From: JBCCDY01 sp039030555
GTDB taxonomy: Bacteria; Bacteroidota; Bacteroidia; Cytophagales; Cyclobacteriaceae
Length of the DNA: 64,000 bases
Assembly (NCBI GenBank): GCA_039030555.1
Contig: JBCCDY010000001.1
Coordinates: 372,001-436,000 of the forward strand
Reading direction: 5' to 3'
In this document: piece after piece, positions 26,098 to 37,100 of the stretch
Numbering within the stretch: position 1 is the first letter of the stretch
How the letters are laid out: each line of letters opens with the position of its first letter
Program-made: the position numbers and the translations under genes
Notes under the pieces: generated by a model
Told to the model about the DNA's origin: nothing
Databases searched by the model: none
Seen by the model: the letters and a program-made list of their open reading frames with translations, nothing else

Positions 26098-26144
26098 CAT
26101 TGCAAATGCTATTTTAAGCTTTCGGACTCATTACAAATGAGCCC
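26098..26144. repeat. island repeat R2 with ATTGCAAAT core
   Basis: The second copy of the R1-type repeat: CATTGCAAATGCT, AAGCTTTCGGACTCAT, then TACAAATGAGCCC. It contains a six-base inverted repeat around ACA (CTCATT / AATGAG). A shorter related palindrome with ATTACAAAT lies at 26767-26784. The rest of the 25757-26282 gap shows nothing else beyond a hairpin at its right end. Confidence 0.55.
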
Positions 26145-26282
26145 GAGCTGATGGAGGAGCCGTTTCTCACTCGTTTTTTCTCCATTTGTAGTATTCTACT
26201 ATCTATTAGCCCAAGTCTCGCCTCTCTCAAAACCCAACGCCTGAAGACTTGCGCTATGGGGTTTGGTTAGTAACGATTACTT

Positions 26283-26531
26283 TCATAAATCTAATCGTTC
26301 ACTGAGTCTGGCTTCTGCTTCTTCTATGGTATAGACTTTTCCTTCTTTAATATCTTGTTCTGATGATTCTACCCTTCGGATCATCTCCGCCTTCATTTTT
26401 TCCTCTGGACCTGAAAGATATTCTCCCTGCTCTGCCTGTAGCATTCCCCGAACCAATCGTAACAAACGTTCATCTGCTTGATCTATGTAATCGTGTATCT
26501 CTTGTCTTACTTGGCTTACATTCATTTTCAT
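26283..26531 (-). CDS. orphan antitoxin-like protein
   Basis: An 82-residue all-helical protein from ATG 26531 (an in-frame ATG 33 bases further upstream is less likely). MKMNVSQVRQEIHDYIDQAD followed by ERLLRLVRGMLQAEQ and a charged tail ending EEAEARLSERLDL resembles Bacteroidota antitoxins of the addiction-module component type. No toxin gene follows in the next 500 bases, so the partner was lost or is elsewhere. The related pattern in the 22469-22708 antitoxin supports the class. Confidence 0.6.
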   Translation of the reverse strand: MKMNVSQVRQEIHDYIDQADERLLRLVRGMLQAEQGEYLSGPEEKMKAEMIRRVESSEQDIKEGKVYTIEEAEARLSERLDL

Positions 26532-26802
26532 CACAAGTTTCAAGTATTTAAAGTTAACGATCATTTTTCAATTTTGATTTAACTGAAGAGATGGGACTTA
26601 TTAAGGGGATCTAATCTCAATTCAGTCTTTTCCAGACTTTTAAGATGTCCTGCTTTCTCACTTACACTTGGGCTTTCATCATCTGCCCCTTGCCCAAGTT
26701 ACTCCGAAATACTACTCGGTCTCAGCGAGACGCTAAGACTAGCTGGGGGGCCCGAGCGGGATTTTTTCTGGATTACAAATCTGGAAAAGCTGTATCACAC
26801 TA

Positions 26803-27204
26803 CTATGGTTCTTTTACATAATATCCATGTCTTTGAGATATTTCTACATCTCCCCATACAGGATGGGGAAAAATGATACCTACAGACCATTCTCGAAAAT
26901 TACTAGACCCATTCTTTGAACTATTAACCATTACTTCATAGACATACTTATTACTTTCAGACTCGTAAACTTTTCCATTTATTCTAAATAATGGAAGGAC
27001 TAACTCTTCTCTATCATTTCTTTCCATAGTCAAAACAGATTCGTCTGACAAGGAAATGGTAGCTTTATATGTTTCCCCAATTAATAATGTGTCCTTATTT
27101 GATTCAATAATAATCATTGGAATACATATTGGCTCTTTCTTAGAAGTATCGCAACCAAAAAGAACCAAAAAGATAATAATTGCACTAAAACTGTAATTTC
27201 CCAT
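26803..27204 (-). CDS. small lipoprotein downstream of RHS protein, candidate immunity protein
   Basis: A 133-residue lipoprotein from ATG 27204. The signal MGNYSFSAIIIFLVLFGC has a lipobox with Cys18, followed by a beta-rich domain (TYKATISLSDESVLTMERND, later EWSVGIIFPHPVWGDVEI). A longer open frame starts inside the RHS gene at 27348, but the lipoprotein signal fixes the start here; it still overlaps the RHS end by 20 bases. As the last gene of the YD/RHS operon and directly coupled to the variable C-terminus, it is placed where immunity genes usually lie. I find no family match. Confidence 0.65.
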   Translation of the reverse strand: MGNYSFSAIIIFLVLFGCDTSKKEPICIPMIIIESNKDTLLIGETYKATISLSDESVLTMERNDREELVLPLFRINGKVYESESNKYVYEVMVNSSKNGSSNFREWSVGIIFPHPVWGDVEISQRHGYYVKEP

Positions 27205-30200
27205 TTTTTCCCCTTTTGAAAAAGTAATTTGATCCGGGGGGTTTATTTTTAATTGTATCCCCAGTTGACCTATCAATAATATATAATCCCGTACCAATTG
27301 TTTTCGGAAATGTATATTCCACGGTATCAAGCCCTTCCTTTTTAACATTACTCACTACTTCACTAGCATCAATGTTGTTTTGTAGGTTATCACTATTTTC
27401 TGAGGAAGTATTGCTTGGGGATGATTCAGTAAACTCATTAATGAGTTTACTGATTCTATTAAGCATTTCAGCCATGTTTTTGAAAAAACTTTGTCCAGAA
27501 TTCAACTTGCCTCCTCCTCCTTTTCCTAAACCATCAATATTTATAGGACTGCTATCCGGGTTTCTGGCTGTTGTATTACCATCATCCACACCACCATTTG
27601 AGCTCTCTAGACGGACTCCACCCTCTTGATCAAAATTACCTGTTTTATCTGCTGTTACCGTTATCTCTCCAACACCCATTACTAAGGCTTTATCATCACC
27701 AGTTCCCACAACATCCCCGCTCTTTGCATCATCCAACTCTTCGCTAGTAGGGGGGTCTATCGATATGCCAGAATTATTTGAGCCGGCATTAAAACATATT
27801 GAACAATCTTGCCCAACTTTTGTCCATTTATGAAAAGTACCTAAATTTAAATTAGAATTTAATTTGTTAGCTAATTCCGGAACCATCCCATCAGGGTCAA
27901 TAAACCTTATAGGATTATCAAAAGCATAATTGTAAGGGCTATGCCTTCTCATCAGATCGGCAGCAGGGTCAACGTTAATAAACCTACCTAGCACAGGATC
28001 ATAATACCTCGCCTGGTAATCGTACAATCCAAAACCCAGCTCATCATCAAGTTCAAAGCCATTATATTGATATTTATTAAATGGGCTATTCTGTCTATTA
28101 AACTGTCCATGGTGTGCCAACCCGAATGGATAGTAATTCGTGGCCTGGACGATTGGTGATTTCTTTATGGTCATCTTGAAGTCATCGAAGTATATCAGGT
28201 TGGTGGTATTGCTTTCATTAGATAGGTAAGCGAAAATGTAACCTTCTTTTTCTACAACTACTTTCCCATCTAATTCTACTTTACTCACCGTTCCCGGGGT
28301 ATTTTCGATTTGCTTATACCCTAAAGGGTGTGGTCCACCTGAATTGAAGTTGAAATCATTATCCAGAAAGATGTAATTCAGGTATGCCCCTGGCCAGGTA
28401 TCCAATTCACTTCCGGTTACACCAGCAAATAATAATGCTGCTTCTAATCCATTGTATAATTGTGTTGCCGATTCAGCACTGGTGGCCACTGAACTGAAAG
28501 TATTATTCAAATCATTTAAAAAATTTGAAAATGGTATTGGGTTAGAATATCCACTTCCTCCATCTCCAAAGTAAGAATAGGCTTCCATAGTGAGCGTGTC
28601 ACCTGGATACACTTTTATAAAGGTTGCTGGGCCTACTTTGTTTACATTATCGACCCATACTACTTCATCACCCGAATGGGCTGCACTCGGATTTGATATC
28701 CTGGTCGTAGAATTCAGGTTCAGAAACTGGCTTTCTTCTCTGGATGCCGTTTCGGTGTCACCTTCCATGGTAGCCAGAAGCTCTTCTTCTCCTGGATCAG
28801 CACTCACCACCATTCGTACGTTTCCTAAGTGATCGGTGAGGTTGTATTGGTATTCAATACCTCCCCCAGCCCCTCCTGAAGGAGGGGAGTTGAATACGAC
28901 CCGACCTTCTTCGTGTTGCGCGAACTGAAGTGTTCCATTCTCAAACACCAGGTTTCCAATGTAATCGGTCGTTTTGGTTGGTTCGTTTGATAACCCGCCT
29001 TCAAACACTTCCTGCTTAAGCTTGGTTCCTGCTGCATCATAGGTATATTTAATGGCTTTGCCATCATTGAAAGTCACTATTTCTGGTAGGTTTAGATAAT
29101 TGTATTCAATACTGGTGATGCCTTTATTCAAATCCTGAACCATGTTCCCATTGTCATCATATGCATAGTCATCACCAGAGGTGTTTCCATCTTTAAAACC
29201 TTCTACTGTTCCTGCATCGCTTACTGACATTAGTTGATTGCCTTGGTAGGTATACCCTAGCAAATCCATATTCTGGACAAGATCATCCATTTTACCTTTA
29301 CGGTTCAATTGGAGGATGTTCCCATTGGCATCATAATCAATAAGTTCTACCCCATAGGCATTGTTGGTTGGAATATAAATTCCGGAACTACCTTGTAAGT
29401 AATCTGCTTGTGTTAACCTGCTTAGTGGGTCGTATTCAAAGGCATAGGCACTTCCGGTTTCGGCCAGAGCATTGTTCCAAGAGATTCCTGATATATTTCC
29501 GTTGAATTGAGGGGTACCTATTCCATCTGTATAGGACAGCTCCATGCCGAAAAGGTCATTATCGTCATCATTGTTGCTCGGGTTGATGGCCAAATCAGAA
29601 TTGTTGATGGATGTTAACCACCCCCTGATGTTGTAGCGATAATCAACACTTTGTAATAGTTGTTTTTCATCGTTTTCATCCAATGAAACATGTAAGTCTT
29701 TATTGATCAATTCTCCCAATTCGTTATAAGTGTTTTCTAGAATTTTCGTGCTCTTAATTACTGCTACTTTAGGAGAATTGATTGTTGCCCCATGATCATA
29801 TAAAGAAGCGTCTGCTATCAGTTTTCCTTCCCATGGAATGGTAGATGTGTAGAAAACGACTCCATTTTTTTTGTAATAGACTTTATTACCAATGCGTTCG
29901 ACCCTAATGATATCTCCTGCTTGATAGGTTCCAAACTGTCCTTTGTATGCACCGTTTTCATAAACACGGAGTCTAGAGCTTGTCCATAGGTAAACAGCAT
30001 ATTTAATGCTCTTATAATGATGGTTTATGCTATTTTCCGAAAGACCAAACATCCTTCTTTTATTGTTTTCAGAGGCAATAACTTCAAGATAACCATCTTC
30101 TCCTGCTGGAATTTTCTGAAAAGAAGAAAAACCAGCATTCCACCCATTACCTTCGGATGCCCTGGTAACTATACCATTTTCATAACTTATGCCAGCTTGA

Positions 30201-33200
30201 TCAGCAAGGGTCAAAGCTTCCACTTCAGGAATGGTTTGACTTACGGATAATAGGCGATCGGCATGGTCGTATTGATACGATTTCTTTATCGGTAAATCTT
30301 CAGAGGTATAGGTGGTTTGAGATTCTAATAGATTACCTATAAAGTCGTATTTATTAGTCCCTCGCATAAATGCTACCCCTCTTGGATCATCGCTAATGCT
30401 TTGGATCAATCGATAACGATCATCATAATAATTGATACTTTTTATCCATTCATTTGTGACTAAGTTCCTTGTTTTTGAAGCTGTTGGATATCCCTTCACT
30501 TCAGCCATCGGATTTGCATTTCCCAATTCTTCCGTGAAGTCAAACTCTATTTGATTTGAAAAAGAAAAAGAGTAATCATCATAGTAGATAGCCGTTAGGG
30601 GGTCTGTATTGCTTTGTGGATAGGTTAAATTTGAATAACCGGACTCTGTACTCGAATCTAAGGTCTCAAACCGAATATTAGAATTTTCCACAGCCGATCT
30701 AATGCTTGATAAACTTCCTGCATTTGTATGAGTACCTGCCTCCACGGGTCGGTTGAAATTATCATATTTTATGTAGTTATATTCGTTATTAGTTCGCTGG
30801 TTTCCATCCTGCGTTAACACGAGACGATCCCATTGATCATAAATCAAATATACAACTTCAGCTCCAGGTACTTTCTTTTCAGTCAAAAGCTGTCGATCAT
30901 TGTATTTATACTCAAAAGCATAATGCTCCAGCAATAAAGAAGGTATTACTTGACCCACAGATATACTCAATTGCTTCAACAATTCTGGTTGAAAAACAAA
31001 TCGTAATAGACCAAAATCATCATAAACGTAATATGTTTGCATAAACATAGTAGCTATGTGATTTTCCTGTACTTCTTTCAAGATCACCTGATTACGATTG
31101 TTTTTATATTCACGAATTCGCCGATTGTTTTCATCGAAAGTCGTTGTGAATGTTAAATCTCCAGCGCTATAAATATCTTTTTGATATGGTTGACCACTGG
31201 TATTTATCCGAAATTCAATTATGCCAGAGCCCGCTCCCAAAACTTCGTAATCGGTTTTTATTGGCTTATTATTCCATCTAAGCCCGGGGCCTTTTTGTCT
31301 TGTAACCCTGCTCAAAGGGGATTCATCATAAGTGGTTTCCGAAAAAGAGTAATTCCCATCATCAGAAAACAGACTTTCATAAAAGCTTGGCTGGTTAGCC
31401 TCCCAATTACTTTTATTGATATAGCCTCCAGAAGTTTGATTTTCAATGTAGGGAAGATAGAATTTTGATTCCCTACTCTGATTGTCGTACTCCGTTATTG
31501 AAACTTGATCATTTTTCCCAGGTGACGATTGTTTTACAATACTCTGAATCGGACGACCTAAACCATCATAAAAATCGGTTTGAACACTTACTTGCTCTAC
31601 TTCTTCTTCTGAAGAAAGGTCTTGCAAGTTTTCTTTCTTAGCAGTAAACCTTTTCACATAGTTGTAAGTGTCGGCTAAATCACGGGTTGTAACTGATATG
31701 GTATTACCATAACTTCCCCAATCTTCATTTGAATTTTCAGCTCGAACTCTGTAGGTGTATTGAGTGTTGGGATCCAATCCTGAAATTACCAGAGAAGTTC
31801 CGAATACTGTAAATAGATCATCGAATCCAGAAACAGAAACTCTATACCTAACTGCCCTGGATGCAGGGTTCCAATTAGCTCTAAAGCCGGTAGGGTTAAT
31901 ATCTGTCGCTGCTGTAGCTTCAGGTGGATAAGCAAGAAAATCTGATACTGATCTTGTGTTTGAGTAATCGGATGAATTTGATTCGGTTGAATATTTTATT
32001 CGATAGTAATAAGTAGATCCATCTAGATTAGTAACTGTATGTGAAGTGCCTGAAACAGATTTCCCATTGTAGCCTGGTACATGACTGCTGAAAGAACTAT
32101 TGGTAGATACATATAACAAGAAGGAAGTTGCTCCTTCTATAGGGTTCCAGTTAGCTGTAAATGAATTATGTGTGACATTGCTTGAATTCAAGAGTACTGG
32201 AGGAAGGAGTTTAGTTTTAAAGGAGACGCTATTTCCATAACTTCCCCAATCTCCATCTGAGTTTGCTGCCCGAACCTGATAGGTATATGATGTATTAGGT
32301 TCCAGACCAGAAAAGGAATAGGAAGTCAATGTTGTAGTTCCATTGCGACTATGAGGTCCTGTTTGAGGTCCTGATAGTGATACCCAATAATCTTCTGCTG
32401 CTTCAGAGGGTTGCCAGTTAGCTTTAAAACCAGATGAAGTAATTTCTGTCGCACCAGTAGCTATAGGTGGAACAGCAAATAGTCTAGTTCCTTCTACTAG
32501 GGTATAAGGAGAGTCCCCATAACTGTTTACGGCTCTTGCGCGATAATAATACTGAGCTCCTGGATTAAGGCCTGTTAAAGTATAAGGAGACACTGTAATA
32601 GATTTACCATTATAGCCAGCTATGTGATCGCTAAATGAGCTGTTGGTTGATACATATAGTTTATAGGATGTCGCCCCACTAACCGAAAACCCGTCCAATT
32701 CAAGAGCGTTCGAGGTCTTGTTTGTCACATAAATTCTTTTCGGGGCTAATGGCGGTCCTGATATCGATACATTAAGGTTACGAAAGCTAGCTCTATCATC
32801 ATCATGGTTGTTTCTTATGATTACTGTTAAGGTGCCTGAACTCGGTATGTAAATTTTACCAGAGTTGACAAGTCCCCAATTGTTGTTAGCTGGAGTTCTC
32901 CCACTAAAGATTCTAGTCTCATTGAAATCTAACCAAATACGCCCTCTAGATTCGCCAGTATCGTTCTTCATTTCTATACTAACATTGATTGTATCACCAG
33001 CACTCACTGAAAAATCTCTAGAATATGATTCTTCCCTTAATGTAACTGTAGTAAGGCCTGGTAGCCCCGAATGAAAGCTGTTCCAACTATAACTCCAACC
33101 CTCAGAGGAGCCACCGTAAAAATAGTTTTCACCAAGATTTTCGCCCTCTGCCAATTCAATAGATCTAGCAGAAATAGTGTTGCCATAACTTCCCCAAAGA

Positions 33201-34129
33201 CCTTCTGAATTTTGTGCTTTTACTTTATAGGTATGGTTAGAGTTCGGAGGCAAGTCCGAGATTAATGCTGAGGTAGAAGACGTAACTATTTCGTAGGGCA
33301 AACCAGACACCCAGACACTATAATTCGTGGCACCGGGTGATGCATTCCAATTGGCCAGGAAACCACCTGATGAATGCCAGGTAGCTGAAGTTGAGGTTGG
33401 GGGATTTGGTAATAAATTACTTACCGAATGCGTACCAGAATAGGAGGACTCTCCTGAGGAGTTAACAGCTTTTAATCGGTAGTAGTACGTGTTGTTTCTA
33501 TTTAAACCTGTTAAGTTATGAGAGGTCCCTGAAATTGATTTGCCGTTGTAACCAGATATATGATTACTAAAAAAGCTATTAGTAGAAACGTATAATTTGT
33601 AAGAATCAGCATCATTCTCAGGATTCCATCTTAATGTAACCGAATTGTGCGTTTTATTTGTGTAGGAGATAACCGTGGGTGCGGATGGAGCGCTTTGAAA
33701 ATTAACAATTATATTATCAAACCACGCGTGTTCCCCATCTCTATAGTTTCGAATTATGACCCTCAAAGTCCCGGAGCTAGTTATGTCAATGTTTCCTGTA
33801 TTCACCGTCATCCAGGTGTTGTTAGCAGGCGTTCTTTCAGAGAAAATGGTGTTTCCATTAAGCTCTAATATCAAGTAACCACTAGAAGGATCACCTTTAT
33901 CCCTGTTTCTAATATCAGCACTAACATTCACAACGGTTCCCGACGAAACTGTAAAGTCGTGATATTGTAATTCTTTTCTTAGTCTTTGGTAAGGCTCTAT
34001 TGTGGTTGATGAGTGGAAGCGTGGGTTATCAAGTCCACCAAAATAAAAAGTATACGTTTGGGAAAATATATTACTAATTGACAGTAATGCTATAACTAAG
34101 GAAATTGAAAATCTGGTTAAAAAGGACAT
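27185..34129 (-). CDS. giant FN3/YD-repeat RHS protein with variable C-terminal tip
   Basis: A 2314-residue secreted protein. After a signal peptide (1-23) come two galactose-binding-like beta-sandwich modules (about 25-150 and 325-455) and six fibronectin type III modules between and after them (to about 820), several nearly alike (KLYVSTNS and GYNGKS motifs recur). A DUF6443-type segment follows (TDFYDGLGRPIQSIVKQSSP), then many YD repeats (for example YDQWDRLVLTQDGN) and the RHS core end (YNLTDHLGNVRMVV; YDYQARYYDPVLGRF; IRFIDPDG near residue 2078). The last roughly 233 residues are unrelated to the core, as in polymorphic toxins. No T9SS-type C-terminal domain is seen. Confidence 0.85.
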   Translation of the reverse strand: MSFLTRFSISLVIALLSISNIFSQTYTFYFGGLDNPRFHSSTTIEPYQRLRKELQYHDFTVSSGTVVNVSADIRNRDKGDPSSGYLILELNGNTIFSERTPANNTWMTVNTGNIDITSSGTLRVIIRNYRDGEHAWFDNIIVNFQSAPSAPTVISYTNKTHNSVTLRWNPENDADSYKLYVSTNSFFSNHISGYNGKSISGTSHNLTGLNRNNTYYYRLKAVNSSGESSYSGTHSVSNLLPNPPTSTSATWHSSGGFLANWNASPGATNYSVWVSGLPYEIVTSSTSALISDLPPNSNHTYKVKAQNSEGLWGSYGNTISARSIELAEGENLGENYFYGGSSEGWSYSWNSFHSGLPGLTTVTLREESYSRDFSVSAGDTINVSIEMKNDTGESRGRIWLDFNETRIFSGRTPANNNWGLVNSGKIYIPSSGTLTVIIRNNHDDDRASFRNLNVSISGPPLAPKRIYVTNKTSNALELDGFSVSGATSYKLYVSTNSSFSDHIAGYNGKSITVSPYTLTGLNPGAQYYYRARAVNSYGDSPYTLVEGTRLFAVPPIATGATEITSSGFKANWQPSEAAEDYWVSLSGPQTGPHSRNGTTTLTSYSFSGLEPNTSYTYQVRAANSDGDWGSYGNSVSFKTKLLPPVLLNSSNVTHNSFTANWNPIEGATSFLLYVSTNSSFSSHVPGYNGKSVSGTSHTVTNLDGSTYYYRIKYSTESNSSDYSNTRSVSDFLAYPPEATAATDINPTGFRANWNPASRAVRYRVSVSGFDDLFTVFGTSLVISGLDPNTQYTYRVRAENSNEDWGSYGNTISVTTRDLADTYNYVKRFTAKKENLQDLSSEEEVEQVSVQTDFYDGLGRPIQSIVKQSSPGKNDQVSITEYDNQSRESKFYLPYIENQTSGGYINKSNWEANQPSFYESLFSDDGNYSFSETTYDESPLSRVTRQKGPGLRWNNKPIKTDYEVLGAGSGIIEFRINTSGQPYQKDIYSAGDLTFTTTFDENNRRIREYKNNRNQVILKEVQENHIATMFMQTYYVYDDFGLLRFVFQPELLKQLSISVGQVIPSLLLEHYAFEYKYNDRQLLTEKKVPGAEVVYLIYDQWDRLVLTQDGNQRTNNEYNYIKYDNFNRPVEAGTHTNAGSLSSIRSAVENSNIRFETLDSSTESGYSNLTYPQSNTDPLTAIYYDDYSFSFSNQIEFDFTEELGNANPMAEVKGYPTASKTRNLVTNEWIKSINYYDDRYRLIQSISDDPRGVAFMRGTNKYDFIGNLLESQTTYTSEDLPIKKSYQYDHADRLLSVSQTIPEVEALTLADQAGISYENGIVTRASEGNGWNAGFSSFQKIPAGEDGYLEVIASENNKRRMFGLSENSINHHYKSIKYAVYLWTSSRLRVYENGAYKGQFGTYQAGDIIRVERIGNKVYYKKNGVVFYTSTIPWEGKLIADASLYDHGATINSPKVAVIKSTKILENTYNELGELINKDLHVSLDENDEKQLLQSVDYRYNIRGWLTSINNSDLAINPSNNDDDNDLFGMELSYTDGIGTPQFNGNISGISWNNALAETGSAYAFEYDPLSRLTQADYLQGSSGIYIPTNNAYGVELIDYDANGNILQLNRKGKMDDLVQNMDLLGYTYQGNQLMSVSDAGTVEGFKDGNTSGDDYAYDDNGNMVQDLNKGITSIEYNYLNLPEIVTFNDGKAIKYTYDAAGTKLKQEVFEGGLSNEPTKTTDYIGNLVFENGTLQFAQHEEGRVVFNSPPSGGAGGGIEYQYNLTDHLGNVRMVVSADPGEEELLATMEGDTETASREESQFLNLNSTTRISNPSAAHSGDEVVWVDNVNKVGPATFIKVYPGDTLTMEAYSYFGDGGSGYSNPIPFSNFLNDLNNTFSSVATSAESATQLYNGLEAALLFAGVTGSELDTWPGAYLNYIFLDNDFNFNSGGPHPLGYKQIENTPGTVSKVELDGKVVVEKEGYIFAYLSNESNTTNLIYFDDFKMTIKKSPIVQATNYYPFGLAHHGQFNRQNSPFNKYQYNGFELDDELGFGLYDYQARYYDPVLGRFINVDPAADLMRRHSPYNYAFDNPIRFIDPDGMVPELANKLNSNLNLGTFHKWTKVGQDCSICFNAGSNNSGISIDPPTSEELDDAKSGDVVGTGDDKALVMGVGEITVTADKTGNFDQEGGVRLESSNGGVDDGNTTARNPDSSPINIDGLGKGGGGKLNSGQSFFKNMAEMLNRISKLINEFTESSPSNTSSENSDNLQNNIDASEVVSNVKKEGLDTVEYTFPKTIGTGLYIIDRSTGDTIKNKPPGSNYFFKRGKNGKLQF
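28861..28889. repeat. REP-like palindrome inside the RHS gene
   Basis: CTCCCCC-AG-CCCCTCC-TGAA-GGAGGGG-AG is a G+C-rich hairpin in an otherwise AT-rich gene, flanked by matching TTCAA / TTGAA arms. This sequence type is a well-known dispersed extragenic palindrome of Bacteroidota. Read on the minus strand it is in frame and encodes SPPSGGAGGG between VVFN and IEYQYN, just before the conserved LTDHLGNVR motif. Confidence 0.7.
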
Positions 34130-34148
34130 AGCCGGAGTATTTGAAATT

Positions 34149-37100
34149 TTATTGCTGGGTATTCTTTTCTTTGATATAATAGTAGTCGTACTCTTCTATG
34201 GTATTACCGTCTTGGTCGACAATCTTGTAAAGTCGGTTGTACTCATCATAGAAATAAGTTTTTGATAGGCCATTTGGATCAGTGATTGAGGTAACTCCAA
34301 TTAAAGGTGCATGCTCAATAACCTGCTTTTGTTCGCTACTTGCTCCCGGCTCGGTAATAACTTCTGATAGATAGGCTCCATTATGCACCCACTTGAGGGA
34401 CTTAGTTTCACCATCATAAGTTTCTACCAAAAGTGGATTCCCATAATCGTCATAATCATGAAATTTTGCTTTTAATTCGAATCTCCCATCATATCTAAGC
34501 TCTTCCTCCTCTATATCAATAAAAATATTACCAATGTTATTTACAGGCTCGTCCAATTCTAACTCACGTACTTCACTGATAAAATGTCCCTTGGTTGGTG
34601 TTGAAAAACGATGATATGGTAAAGGTAAAAGGAGTTGCCCGGAAACAGCCTTTGGCTGCTCATCGTTTTTGTGGTGGTAATTAGTAGTCTGAATAGGTAA
34701 AGCAATACGGTTTGCTTTCCTCCAAGACCAAAAAGGCTGTTCATTTATGTTAACCCCATGTGATGGCCTTTCTCCAGGGCCTGTTACATCGAATACATAA
34801 CGATATTCTGTTTTTGAAGTCTCAACGGGTCCAATAATTTCTCTACTTCTTATCAGGTCGTGGTTTTCAACATAATTAAAATTGCGAATTGAAACGATGG
34901 GTGTTCCAGATCCATCAGGATTGAAGTCTTGTGTGATAACTTGTTTCACCAATACTCCTTTATTCGTTACTAACTTGTATTTGGAGACCACACTCCAACC
35001 TCGTTCAACTCTCCATAGAATATCAAAGGTTATTCCCGTAGTTATGTCATAATTTGTTCTAACTACTCCATAGATACTCTCCGGGTTAGATTCATGGTAG
35101 CCATATTGCAATTCTTCAATTCTTATTGGATTTGTTTGGCCCTCTGCATACGTTCTTTTTGTATTTAGTTTTCCAGATAATAAAGCCTCTTCGTCCTCGT
35201 GAGCCAGAGGAGGGTAAGGTGCTATTCCACTATTTTGCCTCCTTATGTGTTGATTACCAGCTGGATCAAGTGTCCATATATCTTCTTGGTTGTTATTAAC
35301 TCTTTCATAAAAGCTATTAAAATAGAAGTCGCAATAACCACAACCATTCATGTTCGCATCTCGTCTATCAGGTAGGTTGGTTAAATGGGTTTGAGGATCA
35401 TAATAGTCATACTCAATTCGGCCATTTGAGGGGTGTACCTCTGATACATTGGTATAATAAATAGACACACCATTAATATCTGTTAATGGATTGAAGGGAA
35501 CTGAGTTACGTTTTGTGAAAAGATTCCATTGATCGCTTTCAGGCCCAGTCCATCCTGGTGAATTGTTAAATGAACCCATAGTAACATCTGGTGCCCATTC
35601 CCCTTTCGTTAGATAAAAATTTGTTTCTTCACCGAATATAGGTGGATAGACAGCAATCCCACTGGATTTTGAAGGGTCATCGTGTCTTTTATAACTATAA
35701 ATTCTATTGACGTCATTTGATGGATCAATACCATCGCGGTGGACAAGAGACTTTAACCTCAGTCCCCCTCCCTGAACATTGATCAGGCCCTTTTCATCCC
35801 AGTAATCATTCGGTTCAAACTCGTAACTTCTTTCTCCTCCTGTTGGAAAAGTGATTTTCTGGAGTGTTCCAGCAAGTATCGAGCTTACATTAACCTCTCG
35901 ATTTGCCCCGGGAAGAACATACTCATTATCATCAATTGAACTATGAATTGGGAATAATCTGTATCGATCAATTCCTGTCTGGTCCGGGTATACGTATAAT
36001 CGGGGAATCTGGCTTCCATAATCTCTATCGTTAAAGTAACCCCAAGCATCCTGTGCCTTTGAGAATCGATGTGGTAGCTCTAATGAATTGTACTGGAAAG
36101 AATGTCCAATCGATTTTAAGCCGAAGTTTGAAATTTCATCAAGTGAGCTTAAGAATAAGCGTTTTTTCCAATGATCGGGAATATCAGAGCTTGAGTATTC
36201 ATCTATTGTGTAAAAATAGGAAAACCTGAAGTCCTTGACCGTTTTACCATTAATCAGATCATGCACTATAATTTGATTCAGTTTTGGAGCTGTCAGCAGG
36301 TCTTCGCGATCAGAACTCGATAGCAATTCGATTCTTGTATTGTCCGTTTCAATTCTACTTAAATGTCGCAATCCTATTTTGTATCTGGGTCGCTGATCCA
36401 TGTCCTCTTGTGTTATTTCCGTTCGTTGGGAACCAGTACTATGTCGCCTTGAGAAATAAAATTTAGTTGCGCTGGGGTCCAGAAAACGGTTAATAAAATC
36501 TGTCAAATGATCCCTAGGATCAAATTTAAACCGGTCTCTATCATCATTACCACAGTCCCCTCCAGATTCACACGCTCCAACTAGTAGCGGTCGAGGGTAT
36601 ACTTCCTCTATCTCACCTATAGCATAAGTAAATCTCATTTCATTACCATGAGGAGAGACTATTTTCGTTAAATACCATGATGAAGCATGAGGTGGTATTT
36701 CCTGTTCAGAAAGAATCATCTCATTATGAGATACAACTGAAGCAATGCTTCTTTCATAAGTTGTTGTATACTCAATTCCGGATTCATCAAAAAAGTATTT
36801 GAATCCCTTTGGGGAAGTAATTGTAAACGAACTTATTCTGATATCTCTCCAGTAAAGAGGATAAAAAGAGTTCTCTGCAGTGATTTCCAAAATATCTGCG
36901 TCAGCGAGGTTTCCATTATTTTTCTGTGTGAACTCAATTTTATAATCATTTAATTCTCCCAGAATTTTAGGTGTTCCCTGCTCATTAAATACAAACTTGA
37001 AAGACTTACCTTCGATATTTACACTAAAAATATCCGGTTCGAGATCGTATTGAAAATACGAATAGTACTCTAAAGCCCAACCCTGAGCTTTCTGCCAATC

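Noticed and set aside
27205..27348. Longer start for the RHS-linked lipoprotein
   Set aside because: The extension lies inside the RHS coding region and would bury the lipoprotein signal peptide.
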